A DNA stretch of 64,000 nt from Actinoplanes octamycinicus (GTDB lineage: Bacteria > Actinomycetota > Actinomycetes > Mycobacteriales > Micromonosporaceae). The DNA is taken from contig NZ_JACHNB010000001.1 in the NCBI RefSeq assembly GCF_014205225.1, forward strand, positions 3,949,501-4,013,500, read 5' to 3'. Under the pieces are notes generated by a model. That model was not told where the DNA came from. It worked only from the letters and a program-made list of their open reading frames with translations, and searched no databases. Below, piece after piece: positions 42,825 through 50,570 of the stretch. Position 1 is the first letter of the stretch, and each line of letters starts with the position of its first letter. A program made the position numbers and the translations under genes.

Positions 42825-45461
42825 ATGACCGTCACCTATCACGTGCTCACCGTCCCCGAAGCGCTCGAAGCCGAGCAGGTCGACCAGCAGCGGGGGTTGA
42901 GCACCGCGGAGGCCGAGGCTCGCCGGCAGAAGTACGGCCCGAACAAGTTCGCCGAGGCCAAGAAGGAGCCCTGGTGGCGCTCCTTCGTCCGGCAGTACGC
43001 CGACCCGATGCAGATCGTCCTGCTCGCCGCCGGCATCGGCAGCCTCTACCCGCTGAAGCAGTGGGGCACCGGCGTCATGCTGATCGCCCTCACCCTGCTG
43101 AACGCCTTCCTCGGCCTGCACCAGGAGGGCAAGGCGGCGGCCGCGATCGACGCGCTGCAGAAGATGATGATCATCAAGACCCGGGTGCGCCGCGACGGCA
43201 AGCTGGCCGAGCTGCCCGCCGAGGAGCTGGTGCCCGGCGACGTGGTGCAGATCGAGGCCGGTGACGTGGTCCCGGCCGACGGGCGGCTGCTCCGGGCGGC
43301 CACCCTGGAGATCGCCGAGTCGGCGCTGACCGGGGAGAGCCTGCCGGTCGCCAAGAACGTCGAGCCGCTCGAGAAGGTCGACGCCGACCTGGGCGACCGG
43401 TCCGACATGGCGTACATGAACACCAACGTGACCCGGGGCTCCGGCGAGCTGCTGGTCACCGCGACCGGGATGAACACCGAGGTCGGCCGGATCTCCGGGA
43501 TGCTGCAGGCGGCCAAGGACGAGGACACGCCGCTCACCCGGCAGCTCGCCAAGCTGACCAACCAGATCCTCTACATCGCCGGGTTCGCGCTGCTCGCCTC
43601 GGTCGTGATCAACCTGGCCCGGGGCAACGAGTTCACCGTGGTGTTCACCGCCGCGGTCGCCTTCGCGGTCTCCGCCATCCCGACCGGCCTGCCGGCCGTG
43701 GTCACCACGATCCTGTCGCTCGGCACCCAGCTGCTCGCCAAGTCGAACGCGATCGTGAAGCGGCTGCGCTCCACCGAGACGCTCGGCTCCACCTCGGCGA
43801 TCAACTCGGACAAGACCGGGACGCTGACGCTGAACCAGATGACCGCCATCGAGATGGCGATCCCGGGGCGGCGCTACGTGATCTCCGGGACCGGTTACTC
43901 CACCGAGGGGACGATCAAGCGGGTGGCCGGGGAGCCGGACACCCCGCTGGAGGAGTACCTGCTGCCGATGATCCTGGCCTCGGACGCGGTGATCGCCGAC
44001 GGCGACATGATCGGCGACCCGACCGAGGGCGCGCTGGTGGTGCTCGCCGAGAAGGGCGGTCTGGACACCGAGGCGACCCGGCAGAAGTACCCGCGGGTGG
44101 CCGAGCTGCCGTTCGACGCCGCGTACAAGATGATGGCGACCTTCCACGAGATGTCCGGGAAGATCCGGTGCTTCGTGAAGGGCGCGCCCGACCAGATCCT
44201 GGCGCGCTGCACCGTCACCCCGGAGCAGCACGAACGCTATCTCGCCGAGAACGAGCGGCTGGCCGAGCAGGGCTTGCGGGTGATGGCCACCGCGCGCAAG
44301 GACTTCGACACCTTCGATCCGTCGGGCGACCTGCTGGAGATGCTGACCGACCTGGAGCCGCTGGCCCTGGTCGGCATCGTCGACCCGCCGCGCCCGCAGG
44401 CCAAGGCCGCGATCGAGGAGGCGCACGCGGCCGGCATCGAGGTCCGGATGATCACCGGGGACCACGCGATCACCGCCGCCGCGATCGCCGGCAAGCTCGG
44501 CATCCGCGGCCGGGCGATCACCGGCGCCGAGTTCGCCGCGATGGACGACGACGAGCTGGACCGGGAGATCGGCGGGATCGGCGTGATCGCCCGGGTCACC
44601 CCGGAACACAAGGTGCGCCTGGTCGAGGCGCTCAAGCGCAAGGGCCACATCGTCGCGATGACCGGCGACGGGGTGAACGACGCGCCCGCGCTGAAGAAGG
44701 CCGACATCGGCATCGCGATGGGGATCACCGGCACCGAGGTGAGCAAAGAGGCCGCCGCGATGATCCTCACCGACGACGACTTCGCCACCATCGTGAAGGC
44801 CGTCGAGCTGGGCCGGGCGCTCTACGCCAACCTGAAGAAGTACATCTTCTTCCAGATGGGCGTGCTGGCCGCCATGATCGTCACGTTCCTCGCGGCGAGC
44901 ATCGGCAACATCGCGGCCGGCGTGCCGTTCGTGCCGCTGCAGACGCTGTGGCTGAACTTCACCACGCAGGTCTTCCAGTCCGTCGGCCTCGGGTACGGCA
45001 ACGCCGAGCCGGACATCATGAAGAACAAGCCGCGCCGCTCCGACGAGCCGCTGCTGAGCAACCGGGTGCTCGGCTGGCTCAGCCTGCTCGGCGTGTTCAT
45101 GGGTGTGATCACGCTGGTGGTGATCTGGTTCGCCGAGCGGGACAAGAACGTGGACGTCGCCCGGACCATGGGCCTGACCGCGTTCTCCCTGATGAACCTG
45201 ATCTTCTCGTTCACCGTGCGCAGCGACGTCCGCTCGGTGTTCAGCCTGGAGACCTTCAACGACCGGCGCTTCGTGATCACCAGCGGGATGTCGCTCGCCG
45301 CGATCGTGCTGGCCACCGAGCTCGGCCTGTTCCAGCGGATCCTGAACACCGAGCACCTCGACCTCGGCCAGTGGGGGATCTGCCTGGCCGCCGCGCTCAC
45401 CGTGATCGTGCCCACCGAGATCCGTAAGGCGGTGCTGCGGCGCCGGGCAGGAGGTTCCTGA
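42825..45461 (+). CDS. P-type cation-transporting ATPase with atypical ion site
   Basis: P2-type (SERCA-like architecture) ATPase of 878 residues. The N-terminal cation-ATPase domain is followed by the actuator (SALTGESLPV, TGES at 169-172), phosphorylation site Asp329 (INSDKTGTLT, with Asn where Cys is usual), hinge MTGDGVNDAPALKKADIGIA, and six C-terminal helices. The ion pocket is unusual: helix M4 reads AIPTGLPAVVTT, with Thr287 in place of the calcium ligand Glu; M5 has no Asn/Glu pair (YIFFQMGVLAAMIV); M6 keeps Asn but has Gln for Asp (LWLNFTTQVFQ). It should therefore not be a standard calcium pump. GGCGGCC precedes the ATG. The next gene overlaps its stop. Confidence 0.9.
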   Translation: MTVTYHVLTVPEALEAEQVDQQRGLSTAEAEARRQKYGPNKFAEAKKEPWWRSFVRQYADPMQIVLLAAGIGSLYPLKQWGTGVMLIALTLLNAFLGLHQEGKAAAAIDALQKMMIIKTRVRRDGKLAELPAEELVPGDVVQIEAGDVVPADGRLLRAATLEIAESALTGESLPVAKNVEPLEKVDADLGDRSDMAYMNTNVTRGSGELLVTATGMNTEVGRISGMLQAAKDEDTPLTRQLAKLTNQILYIAGFALLASVVINLARGNEFTVVFTAAVAFAVSAIPTGLPAVVTTILSLGTQLLAKSNAIVKRLRSTETLGSTSAINSDKTGTLTLNQMTAIEMAIPGRRYVISGTGYSTEGTIKRVAGEPDTPLEEYLLPMILASDAVIADGDMIGDPTEGALVVLAEKGGLDTEATRQKYPRVAELPFDAAYKMMATFHEMSGKIRCFVKGAPDQILARCTVTPEQHERYLAENERLAEQGLRVMATARKDFDTFDPSGDLLEMLTDLEPLALVGIVDPPRPQAKAAIEEAHAAGIEVRMITGDHAITAAAIAGKLGIRGRAITGAEFAAMDDDELDREIGGIGVIARVTPEHKVRLVEALKRKGHIVAMTGDGVNDAPALKKADIGIAMGITGTEVSKEAAAMILTDDDFATIVKAVELGRALYANLKKYIFFQMGVLAAMIVTFLAASIGNIAAGVPFVPLQTLWLNFTTQVFQSVGLGYGNAEPDIMKNKPRRSDEPLLSNRVLGWLSLLGVFMGVITLVVIWFAERDKNVDVARTMGLTAFSLMNLIFSFTVRSDVRSVFSLETFNDRRFVITSGMSLAAIVLATELGLFQRILNTEHLDLGQWGICLAAALTVIVPTEIRKAVLRRRAGGS

Positions 45462-45907
45462 TGATGGGATTCATCCAGCTGGGAGATGTCGCCATCGGCG
45501 TCGCCTTCCGGGTGGGGGAGAAGAGCGCCGACAAACTGGCCGAGCTGCGCTCCCGGCTGGACAAGGAGAGCTTGCGTACGGCCGGCGAGGCCTGGGCCCG
45601 GTGGACCGTGTTCGCCGAGCGGGGCGCCGCGGAGCGCGAGCGCGGGGTGCGCGGCGCCCAGCGGGCGGTGGACGCCGCGGTCGAGAAGCTGGCCCACTCC
45701 AGCATCGTCGAGCGGGTGGTGGACGCTCAGCTGGACCGGGTGTTCGGGATCCTGGAGAAGGATCCGGACCGGGTCCGCGGGCTGGTCCGCGGCCAGCGGG
45801 ACAGCATCGTCGGCGAGGCGGTCGGCCGGGTCCGGACCGTCGCCTCGGCCGGGGACAGCGCCGTCGACCGGCTCACTCTGCGGATGCGGCGCGGCGAGGC
45901 GCCATGA
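45461..45907 (+). CDS. Charged helical protein in the ATPase operon
   Basis: Protein of 148 residues, unrecognised. MMGFIQLGDVAIGVAFRVGE opens it; the rest is strongly helical and rich in Arg, Glu and Ala (KLAELRSRLDKESLRTAGEA; VEKLAHSSIVERVVDAQLDR), compatible with an amphipathic coiled coil lying on the membrane. The ATG overlaps the ATPase stop (TGATG) with GGAGG ten bases upstream, and its own stop overlaps the RDD gene start, so the three are made together. Confidence 0.7.
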   Translation: MMGFIQLGDVAIGVAFRVGEKSADKLAELRSRLDKESLRTAGEAWARWTVFAERGAAERERGVRGAQRAVDAAVEKLAHSSIVERVVDAQLDRVFGILEKDPDRVRGLVRGQRDSIVGEAVGRVRTVASAGDSAVDRLTLRMRRGEAP

Positions 45908-46320
45908 CCGGGTACGCCGGGCTGGTCAGCCGGAGCTTGGCGTACCTGATCGACACCTTCACCGTCGCGCTCTTCGCCGGGGCCGGGGTGGCCGCCCTCG
46001 GGATGGTCGCCTCGGTGATCGGCACCCGCGCGCACCAGTTCGCCGAGGCGATCGTCTCCGGCTACCTGGTCTTCCTGCCGGCGCTGCTCGCGGTGTACTG
46101 CGCGCTGTTCTGGAGCCTGGCCGGGCGGACGCCGGGGATGGCGGTGCTCGGCGTCCGGGTGATCCGGGCCGACGGGCGGCCGGTGCGCTGGTTCGCCGCG
46201 CTGGTCCGCGGGCTGCTGCTGGCCTACCTGCCGATCCTGGCGCTCTGGCTGGTCGTCGACCGGCGGCACCAGGGCCTGCACGACAAGATCGTCCGGACGT
46301 CGGTCATCCGCCCTGGATGA
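45904..46320 (+). CDS. RDD-family membrane protein
   Basis: Membrane protein of 138 residues with the RDD pattern: GLVSRSLAYLIDTFTVALFA (Arg-x9-Asp), two further hydrophobic helices, and RTPGMAVLGVRVIRADGRPV then LALWLVVDRRHQGLHDKIVR near the end. RDD proteins are linked to ion or compatible-solute exchange and stress. Start and stop both overlap neighbours (ATGA), placing it firmly in the ATPase operon. Confidence 0.87.
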   Translation: MTGYAGLVSRSLAYLIDTFTVALFAGAGVAALGMVASVIGTRAHQFAEAIVSGYLVFLPALLAVYCALFWSLAGRTPGMAVLGVRVIRADGRPVRWFAALVRGLLLAYLPILALWLVVDRRHQGLHDKIVRTSVIRPG

Positions 46321-47396
46321 CGTGTCCGGCACCGGTCGCCACCCACGATCGTCACGTGCTGACGATCGGTGTCGAAGAGGAATTCCTGCTGCTGGAGGCG
46401 GACGGCGCGGTCGCGCCGGTCGCCCCCTCGGTGGTCCGCCAGGCCCGGGTGCCCGGCCAGATCAAGCCCGAGTACATGGCCTACCAGCTGGAGACCAGCA
46501 GCCGGGTCTGTCACGACCTGGACGAGCTGCGCCGGGACCTGACCCGGCTGCGGATGATCGCGGTGGACGCCGCCGAGCGGACCGGGGTGCACCTGGTCGC
46601 CACCGGCGTGGTCCCGCTGAACGGCGGGCCGCGGCAGGCGCTCTCCGACGACGAGCGTTACCGGGAGCTGGCCCGCCGGTTCCCGGACGCGTCGTCGGCC
46701 GGCGGGATGTGCGGCTGTCACGTCCACGTCGGGGTGCCGGACCGGGAACTGGCCGCCGCGGTGCTGACCCGGCTCCGGCCGTGGCTGCCGGCGCTGCTCG
46801 CGCTCACCGTCAACTCGCCGTTCGCGGTCGCCGAGGACACCGGGTGGGCCAGCTCCCGCTATCCGGCCCAGCTGCGCTGGCCGAGCTTCCGGCCGCCGGG
46901 CGTCTGGGCCGGCGCGGAGCACTACGACCGCGCGGTGCGCCAGCACGTCGAGGCCGGTACGGCCCTCGATGTGGCCGGCGTCTACCTGATGGCCCGGCTC
47001 TCCCCGCGCTATCCGACCATCGAGGTCCGGATCGGCGACACCTGCCTGGACGTCGGCGACGCGGTGCTGCTCGCCGGGGTGATCCGGGCGCTGATCGGGG
47101 CGCTGCTCGACGACGTGCGCCGGAACGAGAAGGTGGTGCCGGCCTCCGACGCGTGGCTGGACGCCCACCTGGAACTGGCCGCCCGGGGCCGGCTCGGGCA
47201 CACCGACCGGCTGCTCGCCAAGATCACGGAGTACCTGGACGAGGATCTCGGCACGGTCTACACGGAGATCGAGCGGCAGCGCCGGGAGGGGACCGGAGCG
47301 GACCGGCAGCGGCGGCTCTGGGCCCGGCACGGCGGCGGGGAGCCGTTCGTCCGCGGGCTGGCCCGGGCCACCACGCCACTGGCCATGGCGTACTGA
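46317..47396 (+). CDS. YbdK-type carboxylate-amine ligase (GCS2 family)
   Basis: Protein of 359 residues of the glutamate-cysteine ligase type 2 family. LTIGVEEEFLLLEADGAVAP is the hallmark opening; ETSSRVCHDLDELRRDL, GGMCGCHVHVGVPD (metal/substrate His pair) and TIEVRIGDTCLDVGDAVL follow. It would join an amine to a glutamate-like carboxylate using ATP; weak glutathione-type ligase activity is known for YbdK, and the natural substrate is unclear. The ATG overlaps the RDD stop. It ends at a strong bidirectional hairpin and is the last gene of the operon. Confidence 0.87.
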   Translation: MTCPAPVATHDRHVLTIGVEEEFLLLEADGAVAPVAPSVVRQARVPGQIKPEYMAYQLETSSRVCHDLDELRRDLTRLRMIAVDAAERTGVHLVATGVVPLNGGPRQALSDDERYRELARRFPDASSAGGMCGCHVHVGVPDRELAAAVLTRLRPWLPALLALTVNSPFAVAEDTGWASSRYPAQLRWPSFRPPGVWAGAEHYDRAVRQHVEAGTALDVAGVYLMARLSPRYPTIEVRIGDTCLDVGDAVLLAGVIRALIGALLDDVRRNEKVVPASDAWLDAHLELAARGRLGHTDRLLAKITEYLDEDLGTVYTEIERQRREGTGADRQRRLWARHGGGEPFVRGLARATTPLAMAY

Positions 47397-47397
47397 A

Positions 47398-47433
47398 AGA
47401 GGGGAGCCGGTCGTTGCCGACCGGCTCCCCTCT
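47398..47433. terminator. Bidirectional terminator between operons A and B
   Basis: AGAGGGGAGCCGGTCG pairs perfectly over 16 bases with CGACCGGCTCCCCTCT across a TTGC loop. It begins two bases after the YbdK stop and lies 12 bases from the stop of the convergent SHOCT gene. Confidence 0.88.
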
Positions 47434-47444
47434 CGTCGAGCGGC

Positions 47445-47744
47445 TCAGTTGCCGAGGATCTTGGCCTTCTGCACCTCGACCTCGGCGTCGCTCAGCAGAC
47501 CCTGCGCCTTGAGGTCGGAGAGCTGCTTGAGCTGCTCCAGCTTCACCGACATCGGGTCCGGCGCCGGGGCGGCCGGCGCCGGTTCCGGCTCATAGGCCGG
47601 TTCCTGCTGCTGGTCGTAGTACTCCTGCTCCTGCGCCTGCCGCGACCAGCGGCCGGCCTGCCGCCGCGACACCCGGTTGGACACCGCGGTCGCCGTCCCG
47701 GCGATCACCGCGGTCCGCGCGATTCCCCTGATCAGACCCGGCAT
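47445..47744 (-). CDS. SHOCT-domain protein
   Basis: Protein of 99 residues. A short hydrophobic N-terminus (MPGLIRGIARTAVIAGTATA) is followed by a Gln/Tyr/Glu/Pro-rich linker and a C-terminal SHOCT domain: KLEQLKQLSDLKAQGLLSDA then EVEVQKAKILGN. SHOCT modules are oligomerisation or membrane-associated appendages. It lies six bases after the DUF6325 gene and is the last gene of reverse-strand unit B. Confidence 0.82.
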   Translation of the reverse strand: MPGLIRGIARTAVIAGTATAVSNRVSRRQAGRWSRQAQEQEYYDQQQEPAYEPEPAPAAPAPDPMSVKLEQLKQLSDLKAQGLLSDAEVEVQKAKILGN

Positions 47745-47750
47745 CGTCGA

Positions 47751-48218
47751 TCAACTCCCGCTCGTGATGGTGGACTGCTCGTCCCGCTGGTGGTCGGCTT
47801 CCGTCTCGTCCAGTGCGGCCAGCAGGTGCTGGATCGGGATCCGGCCGCCGGCGACCAGCTGCGCGCCGACCTCCCGCAGGGTCCGGGCCAGCGGCGCCGC
47901 CCAGGTGTTCTCGTAGACCAGGACCACCGCGGCCGCACCCGGCGCCAGCACGGTGCCGATCTCCCGCAGGTCGTCCCCGCCGAGGATGCCGGAGGCCGCG
48001 CCGTGGAACGCGCCCAGCCCGGCCACCTCCAGCTCGGTGCCGTCCAGGGCGACCACCGAGCCGTCCGTCGCCTTGCGGACGAAGAGCAGGTCGAGGATCC
48101 GGATGGTCTGCTGGTCCACCAGGTCCAGCAGCAGCGGGAGGGCCTTGCCGGTCAGGCTGCCGTGCGGGAACTCGATGCACAGGTAGTCGACCGGTCCCAT
48201 CTCGTCGAGGTCGGGCAT
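47751..48218 (-). CDS. DUF6325-family protein
   Basis: Protein of 155 residues, DUF6325-like: GPVDYLCIEFPHGSLTGKAL, LLDLVDQQTIRILDLLFVRK, GAASGILGGDDLREIG and VLVYENTWAAPLARTL. A ferredoxin-like two-repeat fold, shared with DUF1269, is likely. Function unknown; relatives sit with SHOCT proteins as here. The ATG at 48216-48218 overlaps the stop of the preceding gene (TGATG); a GTG one codon earlier is also possible. Confidence 0.82.
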   Translation of the reverse strand: MPDLDEMGPVDYLCIEFPHGSLTGKALPLLLDLVDQQTIRILDLLFVRKATDGSVVALDGTELEVAGLGAFHGAASGILGGDDLREIGTVLAPGAAAVVLVYENTWAAPLARTLREVGAQLVAGGRIPIQHLLAALDETEADHQRDEQSTITSGS

Positions 48219-48451
48219 CACGCACCCACCGATTCGAGACGGCGGTCGGCGGCGTCGGCGACCTCGGCCACCGGTTTCGGCGCGCGGCGGCGGGTGACCA
48301 GTGACTCCAGGCCCAGCGCGATCATCGCGCCGCCGGCCGCGGCGATCAGTGGCAGCACCACGAGAACGCCGTAGGACGGCCGGGCCGGTCGGCCCCGGAG
48401 CACCAGGTAGGCGTCCCCGGCTCGTTGCTTCGCGATTTCTCTCCTGGTCAT
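48218..48451 (-). CDS. Small single-helix membrane protein
   Basis: Protein of 77 residues with one central membrane helix (VLVVLPLIAAAGGAMIALGL), a basic N-terminus (MTRREIAKQRAGDAYLVLRG) and a basic C-terminal tail. GAGGGGAATCG precedes the ATG. It is the first gene of unit B, ahead of DUF6325 and SHOCT. Function unknown. Confidence 0.7.
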   Translation of the reverse strand: MTRREIAKQRAGDAYLVLRGRPARPSYGVLVVLPLIAAAGGAMIALGLESLVTRRRAPKPVAEVADAADRRLESVGA

Positions 48452-48605
48452 CGATTCCCCTCAGCTCGTGGTGGTCAGCACGACCATGGCCGGGCGCTCC
48501 CGGGAGGTGGATCAGCTCGGTCGCCGGCCGGCCTCACGCCGGGTCCGCCGGGAGCCGGCCCCCATGCCATTGGCCCCAGCGTGCTCGCCGACCACAGCGG
48601 GGTCC

Positions 48606-48622
48606 TCATCCGTCGGGGGTGA
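48606..48622. promoter_or_regulatory. Dyad operator, site B1
   Basis: TCATCCGTCGGGGGTGA: TCATCC and GGGTGA around five bases. The surrounding 23 bases (48604-48626) match site A (42273-42295) in inverted orientation with one difference. Confidence 0.65.
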
Positions 48623-48644
48623 AAGCGACCGGTCCGCCCGGGGT

Positions 48645-48661
48645 TCATCCCCACCGGGTGA
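48645..48661. promoter_or_regulatory. Dyad operator, site B2
   Basis: TCATCCCCACCGGGTGA: exact TCAYCC-N5-GGRTGA match, 39 bases from site B1 and about 93 bases before the membrane-protein start. Confidence 0.65.
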
Positions 48662-48753
48662 GGCGGGTCCGCGCGGCGTCGGCGACCGTCGGCGAATGCC
48701 GGCGTCCGCGCCTCGCGCGGCCCGCGCCGGCCAGGGCCGGCAAGGGAGAGATC

Positions 48754-50241
48754 ATGACAAGCTCCGCGAGTTCGTCACCAGCCGCGGCATCGGAAGACCC
48801 TTTCCCGGTACGCCCGGAAGCCCCGCCCGTGGTGGACACCGTCGACGGCGCCGCGCCGGTGGCGGCCGACCAGCTCGCCGGGGGTGACCCCGCCGGGGGC
48901 GACGCCGCCGAGTTGGACCGGCTGCGCGCCGAGGTCGCCTCGCTGCGCGCGCAGCTGACCGGGAGGCCACCGGTCAGGCGGCGTACCGGCGGCCACCCGA
49001 TCCGCGGCACGATCGCCGCGATCCTCGCCGCGATCGCCGCGTTCGCCCTGGTCACCAGCGTGGTCGGGCTGTGGGCGGCGCGCACCACGCTGAACACCGA
49101 CCGCTACGTCGCGACGGTCACCCCGCTGCCCCAGGATCCCGCCGTCTCCACGGCCGTGGCTGCCTACGCCACCACCCAGCTGTTCGAGGTGGTCGACGTG
49201 GACGCGCGGCTGCGGGCGGTGCTGCCACCGCAGGCCGGCTTCGTGGTCGGCCCGCTCACCGGCCAGCTGCGCGAGCAGGTCGACAAGATCGTGACGAACG
49301 TGCTGCGCAGTGACCGCTTCCAGCCGATCTGGGTGGAGCTGAACCGGCGGGTGCACCAGCGGGTGATGGCGGTCCTCAACGGCGACAGCGAGGTGGTCAC
49401 CGCCTCCTCGGACAAGATCCAGATCGACCTGCTGCCACTGATCAACCAGGCGATCCGGGCGCTCAGCGACCAGCTGCCGACGATGTTCGGCAAGACCATC
49501 ACGCTGCCCGACCTGAGCAGCGGCGAGATCCCGGCGAACCTGCGGGAGCGGGTGTCCGAACAGCTCGGTGTCACGCTGCCGGCCAACTTCGCGCAGTTCA
49601 CCGTCTACGACTCGGGGCAGCTCTACGCCGCCCAGCAGGCGGTGGTGGCCGCCAAGCGCTACCTGGTCCTGTTCGTGGTCGCCACCGTCCTGCTGGTGAT
49701 CGCCGCGTTCCTGATCTCGCCGCGCCGCCGCCGGACCGCCGTCCAGCTGGGGATCTGGCTGGTCGTGGCGGCGGTGGCGATCACCGCGATCCTGCGCGCG
49801 GTGCGCCGCGAAGTCCTCGAGCAGGTGCCGGAGGGGGTCTATCGCAACGGTGTGGACGCCGCGATGACCACCGTGTTCAGCCTGCTCCGGGAACGCGGCC
49901 AGCAGATCATCTGGATCGGCGCGCTGCTCGCCGTGCTGGCCTACCTGGTCGGCCCGGGCCGCTTCCCGGTCTGGCTGCGCCACCAGCTGGGGCGCGGTGG
50001 CCGGGCGGCCGGCCGCGGCCTCCGCTCCGGTTCCCGGGTGCTGGCCGACCGCGGCCCCGGCTTCGTCGCCACCTACCTGGACCCGTTGCGGATCATCGGC
50101 GTGGTCATCGCCGCGATCTTCGCGCTGATCCTGTCCTCCTGGACGTCGCTGCTGGTCATCCTGATCCTGCTGGCCGCCTACGAGGTCGCCATCACCCTGG
50201 TCGCCAGAAGGCGCGAGGAGATGCCCGCGCAGCCGGTGTGA
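48754..50241 (+). CDS. Large integral membrane protein of unknown function
   Basis: Membrane protein of 495 residues. A long acidic Ala/Pro-rich cytoplasmic N-terminus with a short coil (AELDRLRAEVASLRAQLTG) leads to a first helix (TIAAILAAIAAFALVTSVVG), an extracellular domain of about 200 residues (DRYVATVTPLPQDPAVSTAV; LRSDRFQPIWVELNRRVHQR), and then four or five helices (YLVLFVVATVLLVIAAFLIS; QLGIWLVVAAVAITAIL; IIWIGALLAVLAYLVG; IIGVVIAAIFALILSSW). Such proteins are common and unnamed in actinomycetes. AAGGGAGAG precedes the ATG. Two copies of the shared dyad operator lie upstream. Confidence 0.78.
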   Translation: MTSSASSSPAAASEDPFPVRPEAPPVVDTVDGAAPVAADQLAGGDPAGGDAAELDRLRAEVASLRAQLTGRPPVRRRTGGHPIRGTIAAILAAIAAFALVTSVVGLWAARTTLNTDRYVATVTPLPQDPAVSTAVAAYATTQLFEVVDVDARLRAVLPPQAGFVVGPLTGQLREQVDKIVTNVLRSDRFQPIWVELNRRVHQRVMAVLNGDSEVVTASSDKIQIDLLPLINQAIRALSDQLPTMFGKTITLPDLSSGEIPANLRERVSEQLGVTLPANFAQFTVYDSGQLYAAQQAVVAAKRYLVLFVVATVLLVIAAFLISPRRRRTAVQLGIWLVVAAVAITAILRAVRREVLEQVPEGVYRNGVDAAMTTVFSLLRERGQQIIWIGALLAVLAYLVGPGRFPVWLRHQLGRGGRAAGRGLRSGSRVLADRGPGFVATYLDPLRIIGVVIAAIFALILSSWTSLLVILILLAAYEVAITLVARRREEMPAQPV

Positions 50242-50570
50242 CGAGGCGGCCGGGCGGTGCCGGCGGTCCGTGACGCGCGTCGTGGTCGTGCGGGGCGGTG
50301 TCCCGGTGTGACAGCGGACCCGCACGACACGCGCCGCGGTCGTGAGCGGGCCGGGCATCGCGGGCCGATCGCCACGGAGCCGCCGGTCGTACCGGAAGAA
50401 GAACCGCAAGAATCCGCGGCGGGCATCGCGGCAGCGGAGATGGTTCTGGCTGGCGCTCAGGGGTGTCTCAAGACTCTTGAGACACCCCTGAGCGCCAGCC
50501 GGGGAGCGGGCACCGCGGCCGCGACAGTGACCAACAGCGGAAACCGCGGTGCACCTGGAACGAGAGACGG
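50242..50570. other. Convergent intergenic region with a 53-bp perfect palindrome
   Basis: About 330 bases between convergent stops. No gene seen. The main feature is the palindrome at 50448-50500. Confidence 0.6.
50448..50500. repeat. Perfect 53-bp inverted repeat
   Basis: Two 26-base arms around a single central C; the centre reads TGTCTCAAGACTCTTGAGAC. No mismatch over the full length. There is no T tract on either side. It could work as a bidirectional terminator for the two convergent operons, or be an extruding cruciform or protein-binding element. Confidence 0.9.

Larger units (their letters stand above)
48452..48753. other. Divergent promoter region with two dyad operators
   Basis: About 300 bases without a gene, between the divergent unit B and the large membrane protein. 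It contains two copies of the TCAYCC-N5-GGRTGA palindrome (48606-48622 and 48645-48661). Confidence 0.6.

Noticed and set aside
42096..45356. 1086-codon reverse-strand frame opposite the P-type ATPase
   Set aside because: Shadow frame; the forward strand has complete ATPase motifs.
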